This document shows positions 35,777 through 44,033 of a stretch of DNA of 64,000 bases, one piece after another (within the stretch, counting starts at the first letter, position 1; each line of letters begins with the position of its first letter). A model generated the notes under the pieces. That model searched no databases, was not told where the DNA came from, and saw nothing but the letters and a program-made list of their open reading frames with translations. Source of the stretch: Pseudomonadota bacterium (GTDB taxonomy: Bacteria > Pseudomonadota > Alphaproteobacteria > Rhizobiales > Beijerinckiaceae). Location: assembly GCA_021781815.1 (NCBI GenBank), contig JAJXWB010000002.1, positions 124,001 through 188,000 of the forward strand, given 5' to 3'. The position numbers and the translations under genes were made by a program.

Positions 35777-36463
35777 ATGTCCGACGCAACCCAAGGCGCG
35801 CGTGACCCCTACGCGCACATGTCGACCCAGGGCATGACGAAAGCCGAACTTCTGATGGCCTCGCCACGCCTGTTTCAGAATCCGCTGCTCGACAAGCTGT
35901 CGCGCGTGCATTGGTCGTTTCCGCTCGTCTACCTGCCGTTCGCCTTCTGGCTGCTATGGAAGGGAGCGGTCGAATTGCCGGCGCTGGCGACGATCGGTTG
36001 CCTCATCCTCGGCTACGTCTTGTGGACGCTGTCGGAATATGTCGTTCACCGCTGGCTGTTCCATACGGAATTCCAGGGCGAAATCGGGCAGCGCATCCAT
36101 TTTCTGCTGCACGGCGTGCATCACGTCCATCCGAGCGATCCGCTGCGCCTGGTCATGCCGCCGCTCATGAGCGTGCCGCTGATGGCGCTGGCCTATGTTG
36201 TGATCGGCGCGCTGTTCGGACCGCCGCTCTCCTATGCGGTGACTGCAGGCTTCCTGTTCGGCTACGTGTTCTACGACGAGATTCACTTCCACGTGCATCA
36301 CCGCGCTCCGCGCACAAGGGTCGAGCAGATCCTGCGCCACGAGCACATGCTGCACCATTTCCGTGATCCTCTGCGCGGGTTCGGCGTGAGTTGCCCTTAC
36401 TGGGATACGGTCTTCCACACCGGCTACACGAAGGAAGACAAACCCGGCGACAAGCCGGTGTAA
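35777..36463 (+). CDS. FA2H/Scs7-like fatty acid 2-hydroxylase (sterol desaturase superfamily)
   Basis: A 228-residue di-iron membrane hydroxylase. The histidine pattern HRWLFH (91-96), HFLLHGVHH (108-116), DEIHFHVHH (168-175) and HEHMLHH (188-194) matches the catalytic half of yeast Scs7 and human FA2H, including RLVMPP after the second box and GFGVSCPYWDTVF at the end. Those enzymes 2-hydroxylate the N-acyl chain of ceramide. No cytochrome b5 domain is fused, so a separate electron donor is needed. ATG 35777 has GAGGAG upstream. Twelve bases after the desaturase gene, hence co-transcribed. Confidence 0.85.
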   Translation: MSDATQGARDPYAHMSTQGMTKAELLMASPRLFQNPLLDKLSRVHWSFPLVYLPFAFWLLWKGAVELPALATIGCLILGYVLWTLSEYVVHRWLFHTEFQGEIGQRIHFLLHGVHHVHPSDPLRLVMPPLMSVPLMALAYVVIGALFGPPLSYAVTAGFLFGYVFYDEIHFHVHHRAPRTRVEQILRHEHMLHHFRDPLRGFGVSCPYWDTVFHTGYTKEDKPGDKPV

Positions 36464-36500
36464 TTTCGCGCTATGCTCCGTCCGTAACGGGCGGAGCGCC

Positions 36501-37337
36501 ATGCAGCGTCTTTCGGACAGAACGGCTTTCATCACCGGCGCCGCGAGTGGCATCGGATTCGCGCTGGCGCAGGCCTTCGTCCAGTCAGGGACGAGCGTCA
36601 TGCTCGCGGATATCGAGGCGAACGCGCTTGCTTCCGCGGTTGACCGATTGAAAGGGCCCGGCGCACGGGTTGAGGGCGTTCGTTGCGATGTCGCCGACTT
36701 TGAATGCATGGCGCGCGCCGCCGCGAGGACTGTCGAGGCGTTCGGAAACGTTCACATCCTCTGCAACAATGCCGGCGTGGGCGGCGGCAGCGGAATCGAC
36801 GACATTTCGCCCGCGACATGGCGTTGGGTGCTCGACGTCAATCTGATGGGCGTCCTGCACGGCGTCTCCGCCTTCCTGCCGCACATGCGCGCGCATGGCG
36901 AAGGGGGGCATATCGTCAATACGGCCTCACTCGCAGGACTGCAGGCCAATATGGGCTTCAGCCCCTATGTGGTCAGCAAGTACGGCGTCGTCGGCATGTC
37001 CGAGGGGCTGGCGGTCGAACTTGCGCCGCATGGAATCGGCGTCAGCGTGCTTTGTCCGGGGTTCGTCCGCACGCAGATCGCGACCAGCAGCCGCAACAGG
37101 CCGGAGCGCTATGGCCCGGCGCCGCGGCCCGCCTCGAATTCAGGCGCCGGCGCGCTCGCCGCCCATCTTGCCGCCCAGGCGGACGCCGGGCTCGATCCGG
37201 CTGCAGTGGCCGTGCGCGTTCTCGACGCCATACGCGACAACGATTTCTATATCTTCACGCATCCGGAAATGCGGGGAGAGGTCGACGGGCGTCTGGCGGC
37301 GATCAGGGTCGCCCTGGACAGATCGGATGAACGCTGA
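36501..37337 (+). CDS. Short-chain dehydrogenase/reductase, ketone-reductase candidate of the lipid locus
   Basis: A 278-residue classical SDR: cofactor motif TGAASGIG (13-20), NNAG near residue 90, catalytic Ser in NTASLAG and YVVSKYG with the YxxxK pair. The Asp after the second strand (LADIEAN) predicts NAD(H) preference. Last gene of the forward block, 37 bases after the hydroxylase gene. It could reduce the 3-keto group of ketosphinganine or of keto-ceramide, or act on an unrelated alcohol; position is the only evidence for the lipid role. Confidence 0.8.
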   Translation: MQRLSDRTAFITGAASGIGFALAQAFVQSGTSVMLADIEANALASAVDRLKGPGARVEGVRCDVADFECMARAAARTVEAFGNVHILCNNAGVGGGSGIDDISPATWRWVLDVNLMGVLHGVSAFLPHMRAHGEGGHIVNTASLAGLQANMGFSPYVVSKYGVVGMSEGLAVELAPHGIGVSVLCPGFVRTQIATSSRNRPERYGPAPRPASNSGAGALAAHLAAQADAGLDPAAVAVRVLDAIRDNDFYIFTHPEMRGEVDGRLAAIRVALDRSDER

Positions 37338-37349
37338 CGGCCCGAGGCC

Positions 37350-38627
37350 TCAGTGCTCGATCTTCGGTGTCCGTTTGAAATGTTCCTGGCGGCCGCGCAA
37401 CGTCTGCAGAATTTTCGGCGCGTTGGCGACGGCGAGGTAGATGAACAGCGGCGGCAGGATGGCCATTGTCGCGATATAGAGCCAGATCGTGCCCCGTTTC
37501 AGCGCGAGATAGGGCGGCAATGTCATGCCAACCAGGACCGCCGTCGCCATGATCACGACCAGCACCGAAAGCGGCACGTATTCGCTGAACGAGAGGCCGC
37601 GCGCCAGCGTGCCCAGAGTGGCTAGGATGATCGTGCCCGCGCAGAGCGGGAAGAACGCCTGATGCAGCACGAGCACGATCGCCGACACGCGTTCCGTGAG
37701 CGACCAGGGCGCGCGCCAGAGCGGCCCGACCGTGCGCTTGGCGACTTGCACGAATCCGTTGGACCAGCGGCGTTGCTGGCGCCGCCAGTCGCGCATCCCC
37801 TCCGGCATCTGGCCAGGGATCGCCGGCGAGGAGATGAAGCGTCCATGCCAGCCGGCGAGAGCCGTGCGGATGGTCAGGTCGAGGTCTTCGGTCAGCGAAT
37901 AATCCTGCCAGCCGCCGACCGAATCGATGGCCTTGCGCCGCCAGATGCCGCCTGTGCCGTTGAACTGAAACAGCCAGCCGAGATTGGCGCGCGTGCGCTG
38001 CTCGATCATGAAATGGGCGTCGAGGATCAGGCCTTGCACGCGCGTCAGCCAGTTCTTGCGGTAATTCGCGAACTCGCAACGCGCCTGCACGAACCCGGCC
38101 TGCGGATCGGCGACGATGACCGGGATCGCCTTGCGCAGCCAGTCGGCCGGCGGACGGAAGTCGACGTCGAGCATGGCGACGAACGGCGCGTCCGACAGCG
38201 CAAGTCCGGCCGCGCAGGCGCCGGCCTTGAAGCCGGAGCGATCCTCGCGCCGAACATGGGTCACGTCGTGTCCGGCGGCGCGCAGTTCGGTAATGATTTC
38301 TTCTGCGCGCGCGGTCGTTTCATCCGTCGAATCGTCGAGGAGCTGGATATGCAGCCGGTCGCGCGGCCAGTCGAGCGCAGTCGCGGCGCGCAAAGCGCCC
38401 TCGACGACGCGCGGCTCGTTGAATACCGGGATCTGCAACACGACATGCGGCAGATCCGCCTCAGCCAGCGCGGGAACCAGTTTCGAGCCATCGCCGGCGC
38501 CGCGCAATTCATCGATCAGGAAGCGCCCGACAAGCACGAGGAAATTCGCGCCGATGGCGACCATGCCGAGAATGCAGAGCGTGAGCGCAACATCGATCAG
38601 GCCGACAAGCAGGCCGTGGATCGTCAC
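37350..38627 (-). CDS. Processive-type family 2 glycosyltransferase (CslA/cellulose-synthase-like)
   Basis: A 425-residue GT2 with an N-terminal membrane segment and four C-terminal ones. Catalytic signatures D,D,D,Q(Q/R)xRW: LLDDSTDET, MLDVDFRP, LTEDLDLTIR and QQRRWSNG. This layout fits beta-mannan/glucan synthase-like enzymes (CslA, DUF-type glucosyltransferases) that act at the membrane, and also lipid-linked sugar transfer. Its start overlaps the GT21-like gene stop by 4 bases; the stop faces the SDR gene of the forward block 12 bases away. Possibly adds a second sugar to the glycosylceramide-type product. Confidence 0.85.
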   Translation of the reverse strand: MTIHGLLVGLIDVALTLCILGMVAIGANFLVLVGRFLIDELRGAGDGSKLVPALAEADLPHVVLQIPVFNEPRVVEGALRAATALDWPRDRLHIQLLDDSTDETTARAEEIITELRAAGHDVTHVRREDRSGFKAGACAAGLALSDAPFVAMLDVDFRPPADWLRKAIPVIVADPQAGFVQARCEFANYRKNWLTRVQGLILDAHFMIEQRTRANLGWLFQFNGTGGIWRRKAIDSVGGWQDYSLTEDLDLTIRTALAGWHGRFISSPAIPGQMPEGMRDWRRQQRRWSNGFVQVAKRTVGPLWRAPWSLTERVSAIVLVLHQAFFPLCAGTIILATLGTLARGLSFSEYVPLSVLVVIMATAVLVGMTLPPYLALKRGTIWLYIATMAILPPLFIYLAVANAPKILQTLRGRQEHFKRTPKIEH

Positions 38628-39814
38628 GTATCGTTCCTTTTTCGTGCGTGCGCCGCAGGGCTTGCGGACGCAGACAAGGGGCCGCGTTCCCGGTGCGCGT
38701 CATATTTCTCGGCGGCCCAGACGACCCGCTTCGTGAACCAGGCGCGCAGCCAGATGCCCAGCATCATCGCATCACGCGCGATCATGATTGCGGGCGCGTT
38801 CATCGATACATCCCAGCCCCGCGCCAAGGCAAGCAGCGTTTCCAGCGCGAACCAAAGCCCGAGCGCCAACGCGCCGCCAGCCAGCGCCGACCAGCCGGCG
38901 AGCGGAGCCGCGAGCGCGGCGGCCAAGGCCGTGCAAACCGACAGACCGAACGGTTCGATCAGAAAGGCCGGGAGTTCATTGTGCCGCCGGATCACCGCCC
39001 AGCGCAATTGGCGCTGGTAGATGTCGCCCAGTTTGCGCGCGCCGAGGTTCTGAAAAATCGGCGTTCCGAGAATCACGGTGCGCAGTCCCAGACGCTCGAG
39101 CGCGTGCGCCATCGCCGAATCCTCGCCGACGCTGTGCGCGATCGCGTGAAAGCCGCCGGCGCGATGCAGATCGCGACGGCGAAACACCATCAGCTTGCCG
39201 AGGCCGAAGCCCAGCCCCAGCGCGGTGGCGGCATAAAGCACGCGCGCATGCGACTGGTTCATCAGCGCGCACTCGATCGCGGCTGGCAGGTTCGTCGCGC
39301 CGCGGGCTTCCGTGACCGCCGTCACGAGGCCCACATCGTCGGTCATGGCCGCAATCGCCGCGCGCATGGCGTCCGGCGGCAGTTCGATGTTGGAATCTTT
39401 GGTCGCGATCAGATCGTAGCGAGCGTCTTCGACCGCCTGATACAGGTTGTCGACCTTGGGGCTCGCCGCAAAACATGCCGTCGAGCGCACCACCGACGCT
39501 GCAATCTGCGGATGCGCCGCAAGGATTTGCCGCGCCGCCGCGACCGCTTCCGACTCCGCCTCCGCTGCCGTAATGGTCACGTCGAACTGCGGATAGTTTT
39601 GCTCGAAGATCGAGGCCTGCGCCTGGTCGAAGCCCGGCTCGTGCGCCTTGATCGGTATGACGATACTGACGGGCGGAGTATCCAATCGGCGCGGTCGGCG
39701 CCCTGTGAGGGCCGGCGCAAGCAGACCGAGCGCGACGGTCAACCCCACGCCGAAAAGGGAAACGCCGCAGAACAGGGCGGCCGCCCAGCGCAGAAATTCA
39801 AAGGCGTCGATCAT
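38624..39814 (-). CDS. GT21 ceramide glucosyltransferase-like enzyme
   Basis: A 396-residue membrane glycosyltransferase with the pattern of ceramide glucosyltransferase (UGCG): an N-terminal membrane segment, VSIVIPIKAHEP, a D2 site KDSNIELP (Asp140), SVGEDSAMAHAL (D3, Asp232), and the RxxRW motif in YQRQLRWAVIRR (268-272), then C-terminal hydrophobic segments. The NxDNLYQAVEDARYD stretch is also family-like. It would move a sugar from a nucleotide donor to a lipid hydroxyl on the cytoplasmic face. HpnI-type hopanoid enzymes belong to the same superfamily, but the hopanoid partners are absent. The start overlaps the SDR stop by 4 bases. Confidence 0.82.
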   Translation of the reverse strand: MIDAFEFLRWAAALFCGVSLFGVGLTVALGLLAPALTGRRPRRLDTPPVSIVIPIKAHEPGFDQAQASIFEQNYPQFDVTITAAEAESEAVAAARQILAAHPQIAASVVRSTACFAASPKVDNLYQAVEDARYDLIATKDSNIELPPDAMRAAIAAMTDDVGLVTAVTEARGATNLPAAIECALMNQSHARVLYAATALGLGFGLGKLMVFRRRDLHRAGGFHAIAHSVGEDSAMAHALERLGLRTVILGTPIFQNLGARKLGDIYQRQLRWAVIRRHNELPAFLIEPFGLSVCTALAAALAAPLAGWSALAGGALALGLWFALETLLALARGWDVSMNAPAIMIARDAMMLGIWLRAWFTKRVVWAAEKYDAHRERGPLSASASPAAHARKRNDT

Positions 39815-40608
39815 GACGACATCCTTTCGCGCGTGACCGGCACGTCGACATGCTGGCGCGTCATGAAGAAGTCGACAACGCGGACCGGCAGGACCGTCGT
39901 GAGGCGGGCGCCCCAGTAGAGCAGGCGCGGAAAGGCGATGACCGCCTTCCGCCGGTCCAGGCCGCGCCGGATGATGCGGGCGGCGCGTTCGTCGGTCATG
40001 GCCAGCGGCTTTGCCGAAACAAGATTTTCGTTCAGCGGCGTGTGGACGAAGCCCGGCACGATCAGACTGACCGCGACGCCCTTTCGCGCCAGCGCGCCTC
40101 GCAGCGATTCGGCGTAGAGGTGGACAGCCGCCTTGGTCGCGCAATAGGACGGCGAATAGGGAAGGCCGCGGATAGCCGCGATCGAGCCAGTGAGCGCGAT
40201 GGCGCCGCGCCCGCGCGCGCCCATCGGCTCGATGATCGGCTCGACCGTGTTGAACGCGCCGAGCAGGTTGATGGCGACGATGCCCCGCACGGCCTCAGGA
40301 TCCTCCGCGAGCGCGCCAGCAGGCAGGCCGGTGCTGATCCCTGCGTTGGCAATCACGAGGTCGAGCGGCGCGCGCGCGTCGGCGGCGCGAATGAAATCGT
40401 GCATGGCGGCGCGATCGCGCACGTCGATGATGCCGGTTTCCACATGTGCGCCGCCTGCGCGGCAGGCCGCAGCGGCCTCGCTGAGCCGTGTCGTGTCGCG
40501 CCCGATCAGCACCAGCCGCACGTCGGGCCGGGCGAATTCGATCGCCAGCGCGCGGCCGATGCCGCTGGACGCGCCGGTGATGAGAATGGAGCGCGCCGGA
40601 CCCGTCAT
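39811..40608 (-). CDS. Short-chain dehydrogenase/reductase of the ACP-KS operon
   Basis: A 265-residue classical SDR with TGASSGIG (11-18), IANAG, catalytic Ser in LTGSIAAI and SYCATKAA (YxxxK). The Arg in IGRDTTRL after the second strand predicts NADPH. It lies between hydratase-like and glycosyltransferase genes, with 4-bp overlaps on both sides. Candidate 3-ketoacyl-ACP reductase for the mini fatty-acid system, or 3-ketosphinganine reductase as in eukaryotic KDSR, which is also an SDR. Confidence 0.82.
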   Translation of the reverse strand: MTGPARSILITGASSGIGRALAIEFARPDVRLVLIGRDTTRLSEAAAACRAGGAHVETGIIDVRDRAAMHDFIRAADARAPLDLVIANAGISTGLPAGALAEDPEAVRGIVAINLLGAFNTVEPIIEPMGARGRGAIALTGSIAAIRGLPYSPSYCATKAAVHLYAESLRGALARKGVAVSLIVPGFVHTPLNENLVSAKPLAMTDERAARIIRRGLDRRKAVIAFPRLLYWGARLTTVLPVRVVDFFMTRQHVDVPVTRERMSS

Positions 40609-41027
40609 GCCGTCGCCTCCGCCTCGCGCGGAACCACCACTGCTTCGGCGACGAGGCAGGGTCCGCGCCGCGGCCCCTGGATCGTGATGCGAATCAGGAC
40701 TTCCGTCGCATCGGCGCCGGTGGTCTTCAACACGCGTCCCGACAGGCGCGCCTGCTCGCCCACCAGCAACGGCTCGACGAAGGCGCCGGCGAGTCGCTTG
40801 ATCCGCAGGTCCGGGCGCCATGCCGCGAGAGCCGGTTCGATCGCAGCCATCAGCCGCATGCCGTGGACGGGCGGTGCAGGAAAGCCGGCCGCGGCGGCGA
40901 TGGTCGGATCGACGTGCAGCGGATTGTCGTCGCCAGAGGCGCGCGCGTAGGCGACCACCGCAGCGGCGTCGAAGGGGCCGACGGCCGTCACTTCTGTTCT
41001 GTCGCCTGGCGCCGGCGGCCTTGTCAT
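40605..41027 (-). CDS. MaoC-like (R)-hydratase/3-hydroxyacyl dehydratase, catalytic HadB-like subunit
   Basis: A 140-residue single hot-dog domain with the hydratase-2 catalytic motif: YARASGDDNPLHVD (Asp33/34 and His38), followed by PPVHGMRLMAAIEP. It could dehydrate 3-hydroxyacyl-ACP or hydrate enoyl chains. Paired with the next gene, which lacks the catalytic residues; the two are coupled by an ATGA overlap, as expected for a heterodimer like mycobacterial HadAB. The stop overlaps the SDR start by 4 bases. Confidence 0.82.
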   Translation of the reverse strand: MTRPPAPGDRTEVTAVGPFDAAAVVAYARASGDDNPLHVDPTIAAAAGFPAPPVHGMRLMAAIEPALAAWRPDLRIKRLAGAFVEPLLVGEQARLSGRVLKTTGADATEVLIRITIQGPRRGPCLVAEAVVVPREAEATA

Positions 41028-41428
41028 CCTGCTCTTTCCCCGGCTGTCGCGACCAGGCGCATGACGCTGCGCATGGTCAACGCGACCGCTCCGTCCATCT
41101 CCGTCGCGCGCGCGACGATGACGAGCCTTGCGGGCGCCGCTTCCCGTTGGACCAACGCCGACAGGGTATAGCAGCCTCCTGCGCGCAATGGGCGGTCATA
41201 ATCGAAGGACTGGCTCTCATGAACCGCCAGATGGTCAGGACCGATCGCCGCGCGCAGCGCCTCCTTCAGTTGTGGCGTCGACAGCCAGGACGCCGGAAAT
41301 GTCGCCGATGGCGTCAACCCTCCAGCGCCTGTGGCCGCCGCGAAGGCCGCGATCGCGGCCGGATCGGCTGCAACCTCGAATGGACCGAGGGCGAGCGCCT
41401 CCGCCGGAACTGGCCGCTGGTCGGACAT
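41024..41428 (-). CDS. MaoC-N-like hot-dog protein, non-catalytic HadA-like partner
   Basis: A 134-residue hot-dog fold protein resembling the N-terminal MaoC dehydratase domain: AAATGAGGLTPSATFPASW and LHAVHESQSFDYDRPLRAGGCY-like segments (VHESQSFDYDRPLRAG). The Asp-x-Asn-Pro-x-His motif is missing, so it is likely the substrate-binding half of a dehydratase with the gene that follows. The stop overlaps the MaoC start by 4 bases and the ketosynthase gene ends 7 bases upstream of its start. Confidence 0.72.
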   Translation of the reverse strand: MSDQRPVPAEALALGPFEVAADPAAIAAFAAATGAGGLTPSATFPASWLSTPQLKEALRAAIGPDHLAVHESQSFDYDRPLRAGGCYTLSALVQREAAPARLVIVARATEMDGAVALTMRSVMRLVATAGERAG

Positions 41429-41435
41429 GAGGCTC

Positions 41436-42653
41436 TCAGTTCGCCGCTTGGACGATGAGCGAAGCATTGACGCCGCCGAACGCAAAGGAATTGGACATTG
41501 CGGTGCGGATGCGAACCTTGCGTGCGACATTGGGCACGCAATCGACCGGACATTTGGGATCGGGTTCGAGGAAATTGATCGTGGGCGGCGCCACGCCATT
41601 GCGCAATGCGCCGATCGTGCAGATGAGTTCGAGCGCCCCCGCGGCGCCAAGGCCGTGGCCATGCACCGGCTTGGTGGAGGATACCGGCAGCGAAGCGAGG
41701 CGCTCGCCAAAAATCCGACCCAGGGCCTCGGCTTCGGTCGGATCGTTGAGCGCGGTCGCAGTCCCGTGCGCATTGACGTAATCAATTGAGTCCGCAGGGA
41801 TTGCTGCGTCCTGGATCGCGCGTCGCATCGCCAGCGTGGCGCCGTCGGCGTCTGGCCGGATTGGGTCGTGCGCGTCGGCGGATGTGCCGTAGCCTGTCAG
41901 ACGGCACACGACAGGCGCGCCGCGAGCGGCCGCGGCCTCGGCGGTCTCCAGGATGAAGATGGCCGCGCCGTCGCCGATGCTCATGCCGTTGCGTCCCTTG
42001 GAGAACGGCCGGCATTTGTCGGGTGTCAGCACACGCAGGCCCTCCCAGGTCAACTGGGTGCCGACTGACAGGCTGCCCTCGGCGCCGCCGACAATCGCCC
42101 GCTCGGCCATGCCTGAGCGCACCATTTGCATGCCCATGCCGATCGCCTGGCTCGCCGACGAGCAGGCGCTCGCCACCGCGAACACCGGGCCATGCGCGTC
42201 GAAACGGATGCTGAGCATCGAGGGGCCTGCGCTGGCGATCAGCTTGGGGATCGCCAGGATTTCAGGTTTGACGCCCTTGGCGTAGAGATCGAAAAGACCA
42301 TCGTCGACGGTGCGTATGCCGCCAATGCCGGTGCCGAGGATGACCGCGCAATCGGGACCGCCGACCGCTTCGCGGGTCAGGCCGGCTTCGCGCACGGCCT
42401 CGTCGGCGGCGACGATCGCGTATTGTGCGAAAGGGTCGCAATACATCAGCGTCGATCGCTCGATAAGAGCGGACGCCTGGAAGCCCGGAACCTGCGCGCC
42501 GATCTTGATGCGGCCCGGATACTCGCGCGCGAACTCCAGGGGACGAATGGCGCTTCGCCCGTCGCGCGCGGCCTCCCAGAGCGACATCCACCCGACGCCG
42601 GCGCCGGACACGGCGCCCATGCCGGTGATGACGACCTGCCTGGCAGCCGTCAT
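41436..42653 (-). CDS. Beta-ketoacyl-ACP synthase (FabF-like) of the lipid locus
   Basis: A 405-residue thiolase-fold condensing enzyme. Active-site Cys164 in VASACSSASQ, His296 in NAHGTATALNDPTEA, His333 in VHGHGLGAAGA, and C-terminal SFAFGGVNASLI. It would extend an acyl chain by two carbons using malonyl-ACP. Directly adjacent (0 bp) to the ACP gene, and distinct from a housekeeping fab cluster, it looks like a dedicated synthase. Chain-length preference is not readable. Confidence 0.88.
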   Translation of the reverse strand: MTAARQVVITGMGAVSGAGVGWMSLWEAARDGRSAIRPLEFAREYPGRIKIGAQVPGFQASALIERSTLMYCDPFAQYAIVAADEAVREAGLTREAVGGPDCAVILGTGIGGIRTVDDGLFDLYAKGVKPEILAIPKLIASAGPSMLSIRFDAHGPVFAVASACSSASQAIGMGMQMVRSGMAERAIVGGAEGSLSVGTQLTWEGLRVLTPDKCRPFSKGRNGMSIGDGAAIFILETAEAAAARGAPVVCRLTGYGTSADAHDPIRPDADGATLAMRRAIQDAAIPADSIDYVNAHGTATALNDPTEAEALGRIFGERLASLPVSSTKPVHGHGLGAAGALELICTIGALRNGVAPPTINFLEPDPKCPVDCVPNVARKVRIRTAMSNSFAFGGVNASLIVQAAN

Positions 42654-42923
42654 TCAGCTCTTCTCTTTCTGGATGTGCGCTGCGAGCGCCTCGACCAGAT
42701 CCTGAACGGTCTTTGCTTCCTGGAACGAACCGTCCATGGGGATATAGACGTCGAACTTCTCTTCGATCGCCGTCAGGATCATGACGATGTCGATCGATTT
42801 CAGATCGAGGCTTTCGATGGTCGCGTCCGGTTTCACCCGGTCCCGCTCCACCATGCCTTCCTTGCAGATAACGTCGACGATATCGTCGAACAGCTTGGCC
42901 TTGTCGTTGGCGACGGAGTCCAC
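42654..42923 (-). CDS. Acyl carrier protein of the lipid locus
   Basis: An 89-residue acyl carrier protein. The phosphopantetheine-attachment serine is Ser43 in SLDLKSIDIVMIL, helix II is EEKFDVYIPM, and the protein is acidic. It differs from the primary AcpP (DSLD motif replaced by KSID), as do specialised ACPs. The GTG start at 42923 follows GGGGG. First gene of the operon ACP-KS-HadA-HadB-SDR-GT21-GT2; divergent from the ABC exporter. Confidence 0.9.
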   Translation of the reverse strand: MDSVANDKAKLFDDIVDVICKEGMVERDRVKPDATIESLDLKSIDIVMILTAIEEKFDVYIPMDGSFQEAKTVQDLVEALAAHIQKEKS

Positions 42924-43235
42924 GCATACCCCCGTTTGTCGGTGGTCGGAACGCCGCGCGAGGCTTTTGGGCCGGCGACGCGACGATAGGCGACGCCCGG
43001 TCGAAACCGGGCAAACGGCGATCTGGGATCGCGCGGGACTTGGTTACGGCAGACGCGGTCGGAAATAAAGCCTTTTCGACGCCCGGTCGTGCGGCATTGA
43101 CGCGGCCGGCCGGAACTGGTCTACACGGCGCGGCCGGAGAATGACGGCTGTGGCGGGCCGGCGCACGGAGCCGGCGGGCCGGCGTCGGTTCGGCGTGTCG
43201 ATCGCCAAACCAGAGATATCAGGCCGGGACAGGCA
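42924..43235. other. 312-bp divergent intergenic region between the ACP operon and ABC exporter
   Basis: No coding sequence is supported. It must hold the promoters of both operons. The clear element is a perfect 7-bp hairpin GCCCGGT-CGAA-ACCGGGC at 42995-43012, in the leader of the ACP transcript or as a dyad operator. Several GGCCGG copies occur between 43100 and 43180. No convincing -35/-10 pair was found by eye. Confidence 0.6.
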
Positions 43236-44033
43236 ATGACGCTTATCGAGCCCTTCGAACGGGCGTGGCATCATCGCGAACTCATCCGCGCGGTCGTGCG
43301 CCGCGAGCTGACGTCGCGTTTTCGTGAATCGCTGCTTGGATGGGTGTGGGCGATCTTTGCTCCGCTCGCCATGCTGCTCGCCTATACGACGATCTTCTCG
43401 ATCGCGGCGCCGGCTGTCGCCAAGGGCGTCAGCATCGTTGACTACGCCGCGGCGAGCTTCTGCGGGCTCATCCTGTTCAATGTCTTCGCCGAGCTGATGG
43501 CGCGCGCCCCCACGTTGCTGCACGAGCACGCACAGTTCATCAAGAAATCGATCTTCCCGTCGGAGACGATCGCCTGGACCTCGACGATCCGCGCCATGGT
43601 CTATGGCTCGATCAGCTTCGGCACGCTGCTTGCCGTGCGCCTGATCACGGTCCATTCGATCCCCTGGACCGCCCTGCTCACGCCGATCGTCGTGATTCCC
43701 TTCGCGCTTCTGATGCTCGGCACGAGCTGGTTCCTCATGGCGCTGGGCGCCTTCACGCGCGACGTGTCGCATCTCATGGTGTCGATCGTCCCGCTCTTGA
43801 TGTTCGGTACGCCTGTGTTCTTCTCGATCGAGCAATTGCCCGCGAATTTCCAACCCTGGGTCCGGCTCAATCTGGTCGGCGATTTCATAGGCATGCTGCG
43901 CGATCTCGTGATCTACGCGCGGCTGCCCGATCCGCTGCTGTACGCCGCCTGCTGCATCGCATCCTATGCGGTGTTCCTGTTCGGTTATCGCTTTTTCAAC
44001 GAATACAAGACGGTCATCGTCGATGTCATCTGA
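43236..44033 (+). CDS. ABC-2 type exporter permease (Wzm/KpsM/TagG-like)
   Basis: A 265-residue membrane protein with about six hydrophobic segments, of the ABC-2 polysaccharide/glycolipid exporter family: cytoplasmic start ELTSRFRESLLGWVWAIFAPLAM is typical of Wzm/KpsM/TagG. It works with the ATPase encoded next, overlapping by 11 bases. The family exports capsule, O-antigen, teichoic acids and related glycoconjugates. Divergent from the predicted glycolipid operon, which makes a lipid-linked glycan the likely cargo. Confidence 0.85.
   Translation: MTLIEPFERAWHHRELIRAVVRRELTSRFRESLLGWVWAIFAPLAMLLAYTTIFSIAAPAVAKGVSIVDYAAASFCGLILFNVFAELMARAPTLLHEHAQFIKKSIFPSETIAWTSTIRAMVYGSISFGTLLAVRLITVHSIPWTALLTPIVVIPFALLMLGTSWFLMALGAFTRDVSHLMVSIVPLLMFGTPVFFSIEQLPANFQPWVRLNLVGDFIGMLRDLVIYARLPDPLLYAACCIASYAVFLFGYRFFNEYKTVIVDVI

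Noticed and set aside
38624..39814. HpnI hopanoid glycosyltransferase
   Set aside because: Same superfamily, but no radical-SAM HpnJ or YdjC-like HpnK is nearby; ceramide-type genes are. The alternative is not fully excluded.
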